A stretch of DNA of 64,000 nucleotides. It comes from Microbacteriaceae bacterium VKM Ac-2855 (GTDB taxonomy: Bacteria; Actinomycetota; Actinomycetes; Actinomycetales; Microbacteriaceae). The notes beneath the pieces were generated by a model. The model made no database searches. It had not been told where the DNA came from and was given only the letters and a program-made list of their open reading frames with translations. The position numbers were made by a program, and so were the translations under genes. The stretch spans positions 62,001 through 126,000 of the forward strand of contig JABMLG010000011.1 of NCBI GenBank assembly GCA_013204985.1. Reading direction: 5' to 3'. The stretch's first letter is position 1. Every line of letters starts with the position of its first letter. Positions 16,974-24,218 of this stretch are shown here, piece after piece.

Positions 16974-17669
16974 ATGACCGACACCACCATCGCCCCCGTC
17001 AGCCACGAGACGATCGCCGGCACCTGGTCATGCATCCTTTTCGATCTCGACGGCACGATCACGGATTCGGCTCCCGGGATCACCTCGACGCTCGCGCGGA
17101 CCTTCGAGGAACTCGGCTATCCGGTGCCCACCCCGAGCGAACTGCTCGCGTACGTCGGCCCTCCACTGCTCGAGGCGTTCCGCGAACTCGGCGGGATGAC
17201 CGTCGAGCAGGCGCAGGAGGCTCTCGCGGTCTACCGGGGGCACTACAACGCGGGCGGTCTGTTCGACTCTTCCGTGTACCCCGGAGTTCCTGACGTGCTC
17301 GCCCGAATCGCCGCGTCCGGAGTACCGCTCTCACTGGCGACGTCGAAGCCAGAGTCGGCGGCGAGGCGTGTACTCGAGCACTACGGACTCGCCCAGTACT
17401 TCACCATCATCTGCGGCGCCTCGGAGGACGAGGTGCGCAGCGCCAAGGCCGATGTCGTCGAAGAGGCACTCCGCCGACTTCGCGCCCTCGAGATCGACCT
17501 CAGCACCCCGGTGATGGTCGGCGACCGCGAGCACGACGTGAACGGAGCCGCGGCGCACGGGGTACCGACGATCATGGTCGAGTGGGGCTACGGATCTCCG
17601 GTCGAGGCCGTGGGCTCGATCGCTCTGGTCACCTCGGCCGACGAGCTGGATCACCTGCTCCTCGGCTGA
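16974..17669 (+). CDS. HAD-superfamily hydrolase, phosphoglycolate phosphatase-like
   Basis: The 231-residue protein has the haloacid dehalogenase core: FDLDGT with nucleophile Asp24 and acid Asp26, a helical cap (residues 35-100), LATSKPE for motif II, and VGDREHDVNGA for the magnesium-binding motif. The cap and size place it with Gph/PGP-like phosphatases. The substrate cannot be told from sequence. ATG 16974 follows AGGAG with good spacing. A 56-residue membrane protein gene follows 36 bases downstream. Confidence 0.88.
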   Translation: MTDTTIAPVSHETIAGTWSCILFDLDGTITDSAPGITSTLARTFEELGYPVPTPSELLAYVGPPLLEAFRELGGMTVEQAQEALAVYRGHYNAGGLFDSSVYPGVPDVLARIAASGVPLSLATSKPESAARRVLEHYGLAQYFTIICGASEDEVRSAKADVVEEALRRLRALEIDLSTPVMVGDREHDVNGAAAHGVPTIMVEWGYGSPVEAVGSIALVTSADELDHLLLG

Positions 17670-17705
17670 GCACCGAGTGCCTCTCTCGATCGTTAGGCTG
17701 GGGGC

Positions 17706-17876
17706 ATGACTGGATTCGGCGTGATCATCTCGTTCGTGCTGTTCATCGGCGGCATCCTGCTGATGGGCAACGCGTTCCTCGTTCCCGAGTGGGGCGGCGT
17801 GATCTTCTTCGGCGGCATCCTCGCCATCTCAGGATCCCTTGCCGTCGGGTTCCACTTCTTGCCGAAGTCGGAATAG
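17706..17876 (+). CDS. Small two-helix membrane protein (56 aa)
   Basis: ATG 17706 opens MTGFGVIISFVLFIGGILLM and runs to TAG 17874-17876. Two hydrophobic helices are separated by GNAFLVPEW and the protein ends in a short charged tail (FLPKSE). Small proteins of this type recur in Microbacteriaceae genomes, but I know no function. It follows the phosphatase gene by 36 bases on the same strand and converges with the LysM lipoprotein gene, 23 bases apart. Confidence 0.7.
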   Translation: MTGFGVIISFVLFIGGILLMGNAFLVPEWGGVIFFGGILAISGSLAVGFHFLPKSE

Positions 17877-17899
17877 CCCGCCCGCGCCGGTGTGACGAC

Positions 17900-18364
17900 T
17901 CAACGCAGCGCGTCGGCGTCCAGTTCGATCCGCATGTTGATGTAGACATCGTTTCCGGCGCCGGTCACCTGGGGGTTCATCCGCAGCAACTGCTGCTGGG
18001 GGATGCCGAAGCGCTGGGCGATGTCGAAGAAGCTGTCGCCCGCCACAACGGTGTACGCGATCGGGTCGCCATTGCCGTCGAGCGTGGGCGTACCCTCCGC
18101 TCCGGGCACCGGACCGTTGTCGACCGCATAGGCCGTCTCGGGTTGAACCGGGGTGTCGTTCGGCGTGATCGTCACCGTCGGTGCCGGCGCGTCCGCATAG
18201 ACCGTCACCGTCGGCTGGGGCAGCGTCACCGTGGCCGTGGGGTCGGGACTCGGCGACACGGTCACCAGAACGGTCACCGTCGGCGCGGGAGCCGCCGCGG
18301 GAGCACACCCTGCGAGGAGAAGCGCGAGAACGACCCCACCGAATATCGTCATTCGTAACCGCAT
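17900..18364 (-). CDS. LysM-domain lipoprotein
   Basis: The 154-residue protein starts MRLRMTIFGGVVLALLLAGC: a short signal peptide with a lipobox LAGC, so it should be lipid-anchored outside the membrane. A Thr/Val/Pro-rich linker follows, then a C-terminal LysM module with YTVVAGDSFFDIAQRFGIP and LLRMNPQVTG, which binds peptidoglycan sugars. GGGGGA 5 to 10 bases before ATG 18364 supports this start over the ATG at 18376. No catalytic domain is present, so it may tether the membrane to the wall. Confidence 0.85.
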   Translation of the reverse strand: MRLRMTIFGGVVLALLLAGCAPAAAPAPTVTVLVTVSPSPDPTATVTLPQPTVTVYADAPAPTVTITPNDTPVQPETAYAVDNGPVPGAEGTPTLDGNGDPIAYTVVAGDSFFDIAQRFGIPQQQLLRMNPQVTGAGNDVYINMRIELDADALR

Positions 18365-18410
18365 CGCATCCCCCATTCGGCCGCGAGCGAAGAACGCGGT
18401 CGCCTCACCC

Positions 18411-18434
18411 TAGAACACGAGCTAGAACACGAGC
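18411..18434. repeat. 12-bp tandem duplication
   Basis: TAGAACACGAGC occurs twice in a row (18411-18422, 18423-18434) in the gap between the LysM lipoprotein start and the next gene. No function is evident. Confidence 0.9.
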
Positions 18435-18459
18435 GCCGATCGAGCCAGCGCCCGTCGGC

Positions 18460-18795
18460 TCAAGCGGCGGGTTCGGAGCGGATCTGCACGGGCTCCGCAT
18501 GGGGCTCCGCCGTGACGCGCAGGCCGCCACCACCATTGGCGTTCTCCATCAGCGCGTCGATCCACGCCGGGTTGAGGGTGGGCTGACGACTGCCCGCGAA
18601 CTGGAACTGCAGTGGTATCGCCGGGTTCAACCACAGCGCGTGCCTGCCACGACCGTGCTCGGCACTGGGATCGATCGTGAAGCTGAAGCGCTCGTCGCGT
18701 CGGAACTTGTTGATGATGACCACCTGAAGGTGCGCGAGGGTGCGATCGTCGATCTCGACGCTCGTGGGAGGCGTGCCGTAGAGGAGGTGTCCCAT
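18460..18795 (-). CDS. Small DUF7882-like protein of unknown function
   Basis: The 111-residue protein starts MGHLLYGTPPTSVEIDDRTL and contains AHLQVVIINKFRRDERFSFT and an ALWLNPAIPLQF stretch. I recognise it as one of the short Microbacteriaceae proteins often mislabelled as ATP-dependent DNA ligase; it has no ligase KxDG motif and is far too short. The DUF number is from memory and needs a profile search. The basic half-strand character suggests a soluble protein. GGAAGAAAA directly before the ATG is a fair ribosome site. A TCTAGT palindrome upstream may tie it to the neighbouring MarR regulator. Confidence 0.65.
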   Translation of the reverse strand: MGHLLYGTPPTSVEIDDRTLAHLQVVIINKFRRDERFSFTIDPSAEHGRGRHALWLNPAIPLQFQFAGSRQPTLNPAWIDALMENANGGGGLRVTAEPHAEPVQIRSEPAA

Positions 18796-18850
18796 TTTTC
18801 TTCCGTTCGCTGGGGTCCGATTCGGACACGACCAGCATAAGCGGAGAAAG

Positions 18851-18863
18851 TCTAGTTACTAGA
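18851..18863. promoter_or_regulatory. Candidate MarR operator upstream of the DUF7882-like gene
   Basis: TCTAGTTACTAGA is a perfect inverted repeat of 6-base arms around one base. It lies between the MarR gene and the following gene on the same strand. A related CTAGA/TCTAG pair lies at the MarR gene's own start. Binding is inferred. Confidence 0.45.
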
Positions 18864-18871
18864 CAAGCTAG

Positions 18872-19411
18872 CTAAATTGCTTCGACCGTTTCTTCGCTCT
18901 CCTCCGCGTCGACCGAATCCACGGCCTCGCGCATGCGGTTCAGGAAGCTCAGGATCGCCTCGGCCTCGGCCTCGGAGGTCTGGTCGGCGGCGGCGAGCAT
19001 GCGCTGGTGCATCGTTGCGAGCGTGGAGCGCACCTCGCGGTCGCTCGCATCCGTCGCCACAACGACGACGCCGCGACGGTCGGTCGGATGCGGACGCCTC
19101 TCGACGTGCTTGCTCCGCACCAGTCGGTCGATCAGCACGGTCGTCGAGGCGGAAGAGATGGCCAGATGTTGCGCCAGGTCCTTCGCCGAAACGGTGCGGC
19201 CCGCCCGCTGCTCGCGGATGAGGTACTGCACGGCGATCAGGTCGGTCTCGCCCATACCCATCGCACCGCGAGTGCGCCGTCGCATGGCCATCTCGGCATT
19301 CCGATACCCCCGCATCGCTCCGAGTAACTCGACCCCGCGGCGCGTCGAAGCGTCTTCGGGGTACCAATAGCCTGTCTGGCGGCCGACCGACGTTTCGCTC
19401 ACGCGGACCAT
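18872..19411 (-). CDS. MarR family transcriptional regulator
   Basis: The 179-residue protein has the MarR winged-helix core: MGETDLIAVQYLIREQRAGR, then VSAKDLAQHLAISSASTTVLIDRLVRSKHVERRPHPTDRRGVVV, where DRLVRxxxVERRPxPxDRR is the wing signature. A C-terminal acidic helix follows the dimerisation helices. The GTG at 19409-19411 starts MVRVSETSVG. Inverted CTAGA/TCTAG motifs at its own promoter and upstream of the next gene suggest autoregulation and control of that gene. The ligand is unknown. Confidence 0.92.
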   Translation of the reverse strand: MVRVSETSVGRQTGYWYPEDASTRRGVELLGAMRGYRNAEMAMRRRTRGAMGMGETDLIAVQYLIREQRAGRTVSAKDLAQHLAISSASTTVLIDRLVRSKHVERRPHPTDRRGVVVVATDASDREVRSTLATMHQRMLAAADQTSEAEAEAILSFLNRMREAVDSVDAEESEETVEAI

Positions 19412-19442
19412 CCTAGACGTCCATGTAAGTAGGTCTTCTAGG
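19412..19442. promoter_or_regulatory. Candidate MarR autoregulatory site
   Basis: CCTAGA (19412-19417) and TCTAGG (19437-19442) are inverted and 19 bases apart, immediately upstream of the MarR start. They share the CTAGA core with the palindrome at 18851-18863. Binding is inferred. Confidence 0.35.
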
Positions 19443-19486
19443 CATTTGTCGTCGATCTGCCTCAGCGAGACCTGCGGAGGGGCGGA

Positions 19487-20071
19487 TCAGGCCGGCAACG
19501 GGTCTTCGTCGACCGTCGTGATCCGTGGTGGCACCGGCACGGCATGCGCTCCGGCGGGGGCGATCACTCGCAACGTGCGCAGGGCCGGCGCTGCAGCGGC
19601 GGGGGTGCCGAGCATCCAGCTGCCGAGTCGGAAGCCTCCGCTGAGAACCGACAGAACTGCCGGCCCGGCGATCGTCACTTCGCCGTACAGGCCGTGCGAA
19701 ACGACCGCTTCGACGAGCGCGCCGTGCTCGAGGGTGGACAGCACGGCGGCCAGATCGTCCGAGCGCGGCGCGACGGCGGGGGAGGGCGTGTCGTCCGCAT
19801 CCGGGTCCCAGTGCTCGGCCACACGATGCGTGACCTCCAGGCTCTGCAAGAACTTGTCGGGCTTCAGATTGTTCTCGATCGTGAGCCCGGCGAGGAAGAA
19901 CGACTTGGCGCTGGGTGACAGGGTGACCGTACCGGCGTACGCGACCGGGCCGTAGCGCGGGGTCGACACCGTCATCGTCACGAGGTCGCCATCGGCGAGC
20001 CCCGCGAGCGTCTCGGTCATCGCTTTGACGTTGCGGCGCGGGGGAAGGGTGAGAGTGGACTCGTCGAACAC
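19487..20071 (-). CDS. Hypothetical protein with two similar halves
   Basis: The 194-residue protein has no domain I recognise. It seems to be an internal duplication: residues 25-62 (LADGDLVTMTVSTPRYGPVA...) and 114-151 (LEHGALVEAVVSHGLYGEVT...) share L-x(2)-G-x-LV, VS, YG-x-V and AG at matching places, and both halves end in an L-x-V strand (LQSLEV; LRTLRV). The halves are joined by an acidic, Pro-rich linker (EHWDPDADDTPSPAVAP). No signal peptide or membrane helix is seen, so it should be cytoplasmic. It lies downstream of, and on the same strand as, the YitT gene with a 34-base gap. Confidence 0.7.
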   Translation of the reverse strand: MFDESTLTLPPRRNVKAMTETLAGLADGDLVTMTVSTPRYGPVAYAGTVTLSPSAKSFFLAGLTIENNLKPDKFLQSLEVTHRVAEHWDPDADDTPSPAVAPRSDDLAAVLSTLEHGALVEAVVSHGLYGEVTIAGPAVLSVLSGGFRLGSWMLGTPAAAAPALRTLRVIAPAGAHAVPVPPRITTVDEDPLPA

Positions 20072-20105
20072 GGGTCCCAGCTTAGGCCGAGCTCTGAGTT
20101 CGCAG

Positions 20106-20756
20106 TCAGGCGCCGAGGTACCGGCCGGGGCGGTGGTTGAAAGCGATGACGAGATTGAGCAGTACGGCGCCGGCGGCGGAGAGGAGCACGTTCAGCGGAG
20201 GCACCACGGTCAGAGCGAGCAGCACGATCGCCACGTCGAGACCCATCTGCACGTAGCCGGCGCGCCAGCCGAAGCGGTCTTGCAGCACCAGAGCGAGGAT
20301 GTTGAAGCCGCCGAGACTCGCGCGGTGCCGGAACAGGATCAACAGGCCGACCCCGGCGAGCAGGTTGCCGGCGAGAACACCGAACAGCGGATCGAGCGTG
20401 CGGATGTCGAGAAGTGACGGATACAGCGAAGACATCACCGAGACCACCGCGACGGCGAAGGCTGTCCGCAGCGTGAAGTTCCACCCCTTCTTCCACACCG
20501 CCAGCGCGAAGAAGGGCACGTTCACAGCGAAGAAGAGCACGCCGAAGGGAACGGGCGCCGCGTAACTGACCAGGAGGGCGAGCCCGGCGGTTCCTCCGGT
20601 CACCGCGGCGGCGGACTTCAGGAGGAAGAGTCCGAGGGATGCGACCAGAGCTCCCGTGAGCAGTCCGAGGATGTCTTCGACGGGGGAGTGGCGCAGCATG
20701 ACCGGAGCAGGGGTGGCGCTCGGTCGTACGGCGGGTGGCACCTGGATATCGGTCAT
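20106..20756 (-). CDS. YitT/YczE-like integral membrane protein
   Basis: The 216-residue protein has five to six predicted helices and the pattern of the YitT-type family: GLFLLKSAAAVTGGTAGLALL in the second segment and HRASLGGFNILALVLQ in the fourth. The transported substrate, if any, is not known. ATG 20754-20756 gives MTDIQVPPAV. It is divergent from an AsnC/Lrp regulator, the common arrangement in which the regulator controls the membrane protein. The Asn/His-rich C-terminal end (NLVIAFNHRPGRYLGA) is typical of the family. Confidence 0.82.
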   Translation of the reverse strand: MTDIQVPPAVRPSATPAPVMLRHSPVEDILGLLTGALVASLGLFLLKSAAAVTGGTAGLALLVSYAAPVPFGVLFFAVNVPFFALAVWKKGWNFTLRTAFAVAVVSVMSSLYPSLLDIRTLDPLFGVLAGNLLAGVGLLILFRHRASLGGFNILALVLQDRFGWRAGYVQMGLDVAIVLLALTVVPPLNVLLSAAGAVLLNLVIAFNHRPGRYLGA

Positions 20757-20810
20757 GTGTCGAGCATCGACGCCGACGGGCCGATGCGCAACAGGGCAGA
20801 TATCGGCGCT

Positions 20811-20830
20811 ACAGATTGTCACCGATTGTC
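20811..20830. promoter_or_regulatory. Candidate Lrp/AsnC site between yitT-like and lrp-like genes
   Basis: GATTGTC occurs at 20814-20820 and 20824-20830, a 10-base direct repeat on the same face of the helix, within the 98-base gap between the divergent genes. Binding by the AsnC-like regulator is inferred. Confidence 0.3.
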
Positions 20831-20854
20831 CGTATCAGGTGTCACGATGCTCAC

Positions 20855-21361
20855 ATGACCATGATCGACCCCCTCGACGCCCGACTGCTGCTGGCTCTCG
20901 ACGACGATCCGGAGGCGACGGTGCTGTCGCTGGCGCGACGCCTCGGAGTGGCACGGAACACCGTGCACGCTCGGCTCGGCCGTCTCTCGAAGTCCGGCTC
21001 CCTCCGGGCCTTCGGACGCCGGATCGACCCGGCGGCACTGGGGTATCCGCTCACCGCTTTCGTCTCCATCGAGATCAGCCAGTCCAACGGAGACCGTGCT
21101 CTCGCCGGCTTGCGCGAGATCCGCGAGGTGGTCGAGGTGCACGCGACGACAGGCGGCGCCGACTTCCTGGTGCGAGTCGTCGCACGCAGCACCGAGGATC
21201 TGCACCGCACCACGAACAGGATGCTCACGATCGAGGGGGTGATGCGCACCAACACGGCCATCTCCCTCGTGGAGGTGATGCCGACGCGTATCCGACCACT
21301 CCTTGAGACGGCCGCCCGACCGACGGGACCGGCTCCGGAGAAGGACGGGACGAACTCGTGA
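20855..21361 (+). CDS. Lrp/AsnC family transcriptional regulator
   Basis: The 168-residue protein has the AsnC helix-turn-helix at the N-terminus (DPLDARLLLALDDDPEATVLSLARRLGVARNTVHARLGRL) and an RAM-type effector domain (LTAFVSIEISQ, VVEVHATTGGADFLVRV). GGADFLV is the usual ligand-pocket strand. ATG 20855 gives MTMIDPLDAR. It is divergent from the YitT-like gene. Amino acids are typical effectors in this family, but none can be named. Confidence 0.92.
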   Translation: MTMIDPLDARLLLALDDDPEATVLSLARRLGVARNTVHARLGRLSKSGSLRAFGRRIDPAALGYPLTAFVSIEISQSNGDRALAGLREIREVVEVHATTGGADFLVRVVARSTEDLHRTTNRMLTIEGVMRTNTAISLVEVMPTRIRPLLETAARPTGPAPEKDGTNS

Positions 21362-21403
21362 AAAATGAATGATCCGCGATGTCGATCCGCGCGATTCCCG
21401 TTC

Positions 21404-21437
21404 GACGCAGTAGTAGGACCGACGCAGTAGTAGGACC
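21404..21437. repeat. 17-bp tandem duplication upstream of the reductase-like gene
   Basis: GACGCAGTAGTAGGACC occurs twice back to back (21404-21420, 21421-21437), 30 bases before the start of the next gene. GGTCCTACTACT on the other strand looks like a regulator half-site, so it may be an operator rather than a chance duplication. Confidence 0.85.
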
Positions 21438-21466
21438 AGTTGAGAACACCGACGGAAGGACGCCTC

Positions 21467-22024
21467 ATGGGCACCATCACCATCACCGAATTCATCACGC
21501 TCGACGGCGTCATCGACTCCCCCGGCGGCGACGGACATCCGCATGCCGGCTGGACGTACACCGACATCGAGTTCGTGCCCGAGGCCTACGAGATCAAGGG
21601 TCGGGAACAGACCGAGGCGGTCGCGATGCTGATGGGACGCATCAGCTACGACGCGTTCGCTCCGGTGTGGCCGAGCATGGCGGAGTTCGCGGAGTACAAC
21701 GACATGCCGAAGTACGTCGTCTCGACGACTCTGCGGGACCCCGAGTGGAAGAACACGTCGGTGCTCGGCTCGATCGAGGAGGTAGCGGCGCTGAAGGAGC
21801 GGACGGAGGGGAACATCCTCGTCCACGGCAGCGGCACCCTCGCCCGGGCACTTCTGGCAGCGGGACTCGTGGACCGATACAACCTGCTGATCTTCCCGGT
21901 GCTGCTCGGCGCCGGAAAGCGGCTCTTCGACGAGAACTCGACGGAGAAGGTGAAGCTCGCCCTCGTGGAGCACGACACCTACTCGAACGGCGTCCAGAAG
22001 GCCGTCTACGACGTCGTGCGCTGA
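21467..22024 (+). CDS. Dihydrofolate reductase-fold (RibD C-terminal) protein
   Basis: The 185-residue protein has the RibD C-terminal/dihydrofolate reductase-like fold: ITEFITLDGVIDSPGGD at the N-terminus, MLMGRISYDAF for the nucleotide-binding region, PKYVVSTTLRDPEWKNT, and GNILVHGSGTLARALLAAGLVD followed by PVLLGAGKRLF. The family is NADPH-linked, and small stand-alone copies are of unknown substrate. ATG 21467 follows GGAAGGA, which rules out the longer frame. It may be the tail of a transcript controlled by the 17-bp repeats. A terminator-like hairpin follows 34 bases after its stop. Confidence 0.85.
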   Translation: MGTITITEFITLDGVIDSPGGDGHPHAGWTYTDIEFVPEAYEIKGREQTEAVAMLMGRISYDAFAPVWPSMAEFAEYNDMPKYVVSTTLRDPEWKNTSVLGSIEEVAALKERTEGNILVHGSGTLARALLAAGLVDRYNLLIFPVLLGAGKRLFDENSTEKVKLALVEHDTYSNGVQKAVYDVVR

Positions 22025-22051
22025 GCCCGGCGCAGGAGCTCCCGCCTCCGA

Positions 22052-22336
22052 GTGGCAGCATGGGTGTCGCGGGTCGGCCTGACCCGCGACACCCATGGAC
22101 CGACGAAAGGCCCGATCATCGCCCGCACCTCTCCGAAGTGGACGAGCACGCAGTTCGCCTACGCCGCACTGGCCGCGAACGGCTCCTGCCTGCTGGTGCT
22201 GCTTCTGAATCTCGTCACCGGGAACGCGTGGTGGCAGGTCGCCGTCGCCATCGCCGTCGGCTGCCTGGTCATCGGGGGCGTGCTGGGCTTCCGATCGCGC
22301 AGCCTGCGGATCCGCGAGCGCCGCGGCGACTTCTGA
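22052..22336 (+). CDS. Small two-helix membrane protein, start uncertain
   Basis: The C-terminal 70 residues look real: ARTSPKWTSTQFAYAALAAN, then hydrophobic LLVLLLNLVTG, WWQVAVAIAVGCLVIGGVLGF, and a basic tail (RSRSLRIRERRGDF). The only in-frame GTG codons (22052, 22064) lie in the 17-bp inverted repeat 22059-22097, where they are poor starts. No ATG lies in frame before the first helix; tandem ATC codons at 22115 and 22118 follow GAAAGG and precede ARTSPKW. Either an uncommon start or a sequencing or evolutionary change removed the normal start. Function unknown. Confidence 0.5.
   Translation: MAAWVSRVGLTRDTHGPTKGPIIARTSPKWTSTQFAYAALAANGSCLLVLLLNLVTGNAWWQVAVAIAVGCLVIGGVLGFRSRSLRIRERRGDF
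22059..22097 (+). terminator. Perfect 17-bp hairpin after the reductase-like gene
   Basis: Arm CATGGGTGTCGCGGGTC (22059-22075) pairs exactly with 22081-22097 around the loop GGCCT. It lies 35 bases after the reductase-like stop and at the possible 5' end of the small membrane gene. No U-tract follows. Confidence 0.7.
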
Positions 22337-22403
22337 TCGCCACATCGGGTGGATGCCGCCGGAGATGGCGACACGCCCCTCGGGAATGACGGCACCAACA
22401 AGC

Positions 22404-22417
22404 GTGGCACGTGAAAC
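22404..22417 (+). other. Degenerate parS-like site
   Basis: GTGGCACGTGAAAC matches the parS consensus GTTTCACGTGAAAC at 12 of 14 positions. It lies 35 kb from the main parS cluster. Two mismatches usually weaken ParB binding strongly, so it is a doubtful site. Confidence 0.25.
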
Positions 22418-22432
22418 TGCCGCAGAGAAAGA

Positions 22433-22466
22433 CGAAAGGCCCCGACGTCTCCGTCGGGGCCTTTCG
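22433..22466. terminator. Bidirectional terminator downstream of tRNA-Leu
   Basis: CGAAAGGCCCCGAC (22433-22446) pairs with GTCGGGGCCTTTCG (22453-22466) around GTCTCC. It lies just 3' of the tRNA on the minus strand and also after the small membrane gene on the plus strand. Confidence 0.85.
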
Positions 22467-22471
22467 GTTGA

Positions 22472-22558
22472 TGGTGCGCGAGGGGGGAGTTGAACCCCCA
22501 CGCCCTTTCGGGCACACGGACCTGAACCGTGCGCGTCTGCCTATTCCGCCACTCGCGC
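22472..22558 (-). tRNA. tRNA-Leu (anticodon CAG)
   Basis: The minus strand starts GCGCGAG and ends CTCGCGC-A-CCA, forming a 7-bp acceptor stem with an encoded CCA. The anticodon loop TTCAGGT between CACGG and CCGTG gives CAG, reading CUG. A long variable arm (GCCCGAAAGGGC) and GGTTCAACTCC in the T-loop region fit a class II leucine tRNA. A terminator follows at 22433-22466. The fha cluster starts divergently 260 bases away. Confidence 0.95.
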
Positions 22559-22817
22559 TCACCACGGCACTTGCGTACCGAGGAGAAACCATAGCACTCG
22601 TGTGCGCGAATGCCGAATCGCCCCGACACCCCTCGCGACGACGTCGAGGAAAGGGTGCCCATCAGAAGCCGCGAGTACGCCTGCGCGACACCTCCGCACA
22701 GACCATCCAAGTAACATGCACGTAGTCGTACCGCGGGCGACCCCCCTCCGTCGTGCGATCAGAACGATCCGCGCGGCAGCAGAACGGCGACCGCCGTACC
22801 GGAAAGATCGGAAGACT

Positions 22818-23630
22818 GTGGGCTTACTGGACAACTTCGAGAAGGGTCTCGAGCGCGTCGTCAACGGCGCATTCGCGCGCACCTTCAAGTCGGGGCTGCA
22901 GCCGGTCGAGCTCGCCTCCGCTCTGCGCCGTGAGATGGACACGAACGCCGCCATCGTCAGCCGCGACCGCATCCTGGTGCCCAACGAATTCACGCTGCGG
23001 ATGTCCGCCGCGGACGAGGCCCGGATGCGCAAGCTCGGCCCGACTCTCATCGACGAGCTGACGAGCCTGGCCACTCAGCACGCGACGAAACAGAATTACC
23101 GCTTCACGGGTCCGATCGAGATCCGTCTCGCCACCGACCCGGCACTCTCCGACGGCATGGTCGAGATCGACTCCCGAAGCGTGAAGGGCACGGTCGCTCG
23201 CACCGCGTCGCTCGATATCGACGGCACCCGACACCCGATCACCCAGGCGCGTACCGTCCTCGGCCGAGGGAGCGAGGCCGACATAACAGTCGACGACCCC
23301 GGCATCTCGCGCAAGCACGTCGAGATCCTGTGGGACGGCAGCCGAGCCCAGGTGCACGACCTCGGCTCCACCAATGGATCCAAGCTCGACGGGCAGCGCG
23401 TCTCGCAGGCCGCTCTGGAGCCGGACCAGACGATCACCATCGGACGTACTCGGATCGTGTTCCGCATCGTCACCACCAATGCATCCGCACGCCCGACCGC
23501 GTCGCGCGCACCGCGGCCGTCCGCACAGAGCCCGTCCGCACAGGGCCGATCCACACAAAACCGGAGCACTCCGCCACAGCCGTCGAAGGGGAGCCGCGAT
23601 GTCGGCGGATTCTGGGACGACCGCCTATGA
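22818..23630 (+). CDS. fhaA: FhaA: DUF3662 and FHA domain protein
   Basis: The 270-residue protein has the N-terminal DUF3662 region (GLLDNFEKGLERVVNGAF, then SRDRILVPNEFTLRMS) and a C-terminal FHA domain with LGRGSEADITVDDPGISRKH and HDLGSTNGSKLDG, which binds phosphothreonine. A disordered Ser/Pro/Gln-rich linker follows. In mycobacteria FhaA binds the phosphorylated pseudokinase MviN and tunes peptidoglycan synthesis. GTG 22818 follows GGAAGA. Its stop overlaps the ATG of fhaB (ATGA), so the two are translationally coupled and form the start of the division/wall operon. Confidence 0.95.
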   Translation: MGLLDNFEKGLERVVNGAFARTFKSGLQPVELASALRREMDTNAAIVSRDRILVPNEFTLRMSAADEARMRKLGPTLIDELTSLATQHATKQNYRFTGPIEIRLATDPALSDGMVEIDSRSVKGTVARTASLDIDGTRHPITQARTVLGRGSEADITVDDPGISRKHVEILWDGSRAQVHDLGSTNGSKLDGQRVSQAALEPDQTITIGRTRIVFRIVTTNASARPTASRAPRPSAQSPSAQGRSTQNRSTPPQPSKGSRDVGGFWDDRL

Positions 23631-24214
23631 GTGAGCTCACCCTGCTCGTGCTGCGCATCGCGTTCCTCGCGCTGCTGTGGTTCTTCGTCTTCGGCATCGT
23701 CTATGCGCTGCGCTCCGACCTGTTCGGTCAGCGGGTTCGCAAGCTGCCCGCGGGTGCCACGCAGCCCGAGGCGGCACCCTTCGTCACGGCGGCCCAGCCG
23801 ACCATCCCCCCTGCTGCTGCTCCCGCCGCTGCGCCGCCCGCGGTCGCGCCGCGCGCTCGCCGCGAACCACCGACTCCGCAGCCCGGCTCCCCGATCGTCG
23901 AGGCCGGCACGGCCACCGTGCACAACGCTCAGCGGCTCGTGATCACGTCGGGCCCCCGCCGCGGCACGGAGATCCAGTTGGGCGGCGAGCCGCTGACCAT
24001 CGGTCGATCGGGGGAGTCGGGGCTCATCATCCGCGACGACTACACCTCGACCCATCACGCGCGCCTGCTCATCTGGAACGACGAGTGGATGATCCAGGAC
24101 CTCGATTCGACGAACGGCACTTTCCTCGCCGGTCGCCGCGTCAGCGTCCCGACCAAGGTGCCGCTCGGCACCCCGATCAAGGTCGGCACCACGACCTTCG
24201 AACTGCGCCGGTAG
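23627..24214 (+). CDS. fhaB: FhaB (FipA-like): membrane-anchored FHA domain protein
   Basis: The 195-residue protein has one N-terminal membrane helix (LLVLRIAFLALLWFFVFGIV), an Ala/Pro-rich linker and a C-terminal FHA domain with TIGRSGESGLIIRDDYTSTHHARL and LDSTNGTFLAGRRV. FHA domains dock phosphothreonine, so it probably recruits targets of PknA and PknB to the division site, as FhaB/FipA does in mycobacteria. Its start overlaps the fhaA stop by 4 bases and pstP follows after 4 bases. Confidence 0.94.
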   Translation: MSELTLLVLRIAFLALLWFFVFGIVYALRSDLFGQRVRKLPAGATQPEAAPFVTAAQPTIPPAAAPAAAPPAVAPRARREPPTPQPGSPIVEAGTATVHNAQRLVITSGPRRGTEIQLGGEPLTIGRSGESGLIIRDDYTSTHHARLLIWNDEWMIQDLDSTNGTFLAGRRVSVPTKVPLGTPIKVGTTTFELRR

Positions 24215-24218
24215 CCGC

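Noticed and set aside
18460-18795. ATP-dependent DNA ligase label for the small protein
   Set aside because: At 111 residues with no KxDG nucleotidyltransferase motif it cannot be a ligase.
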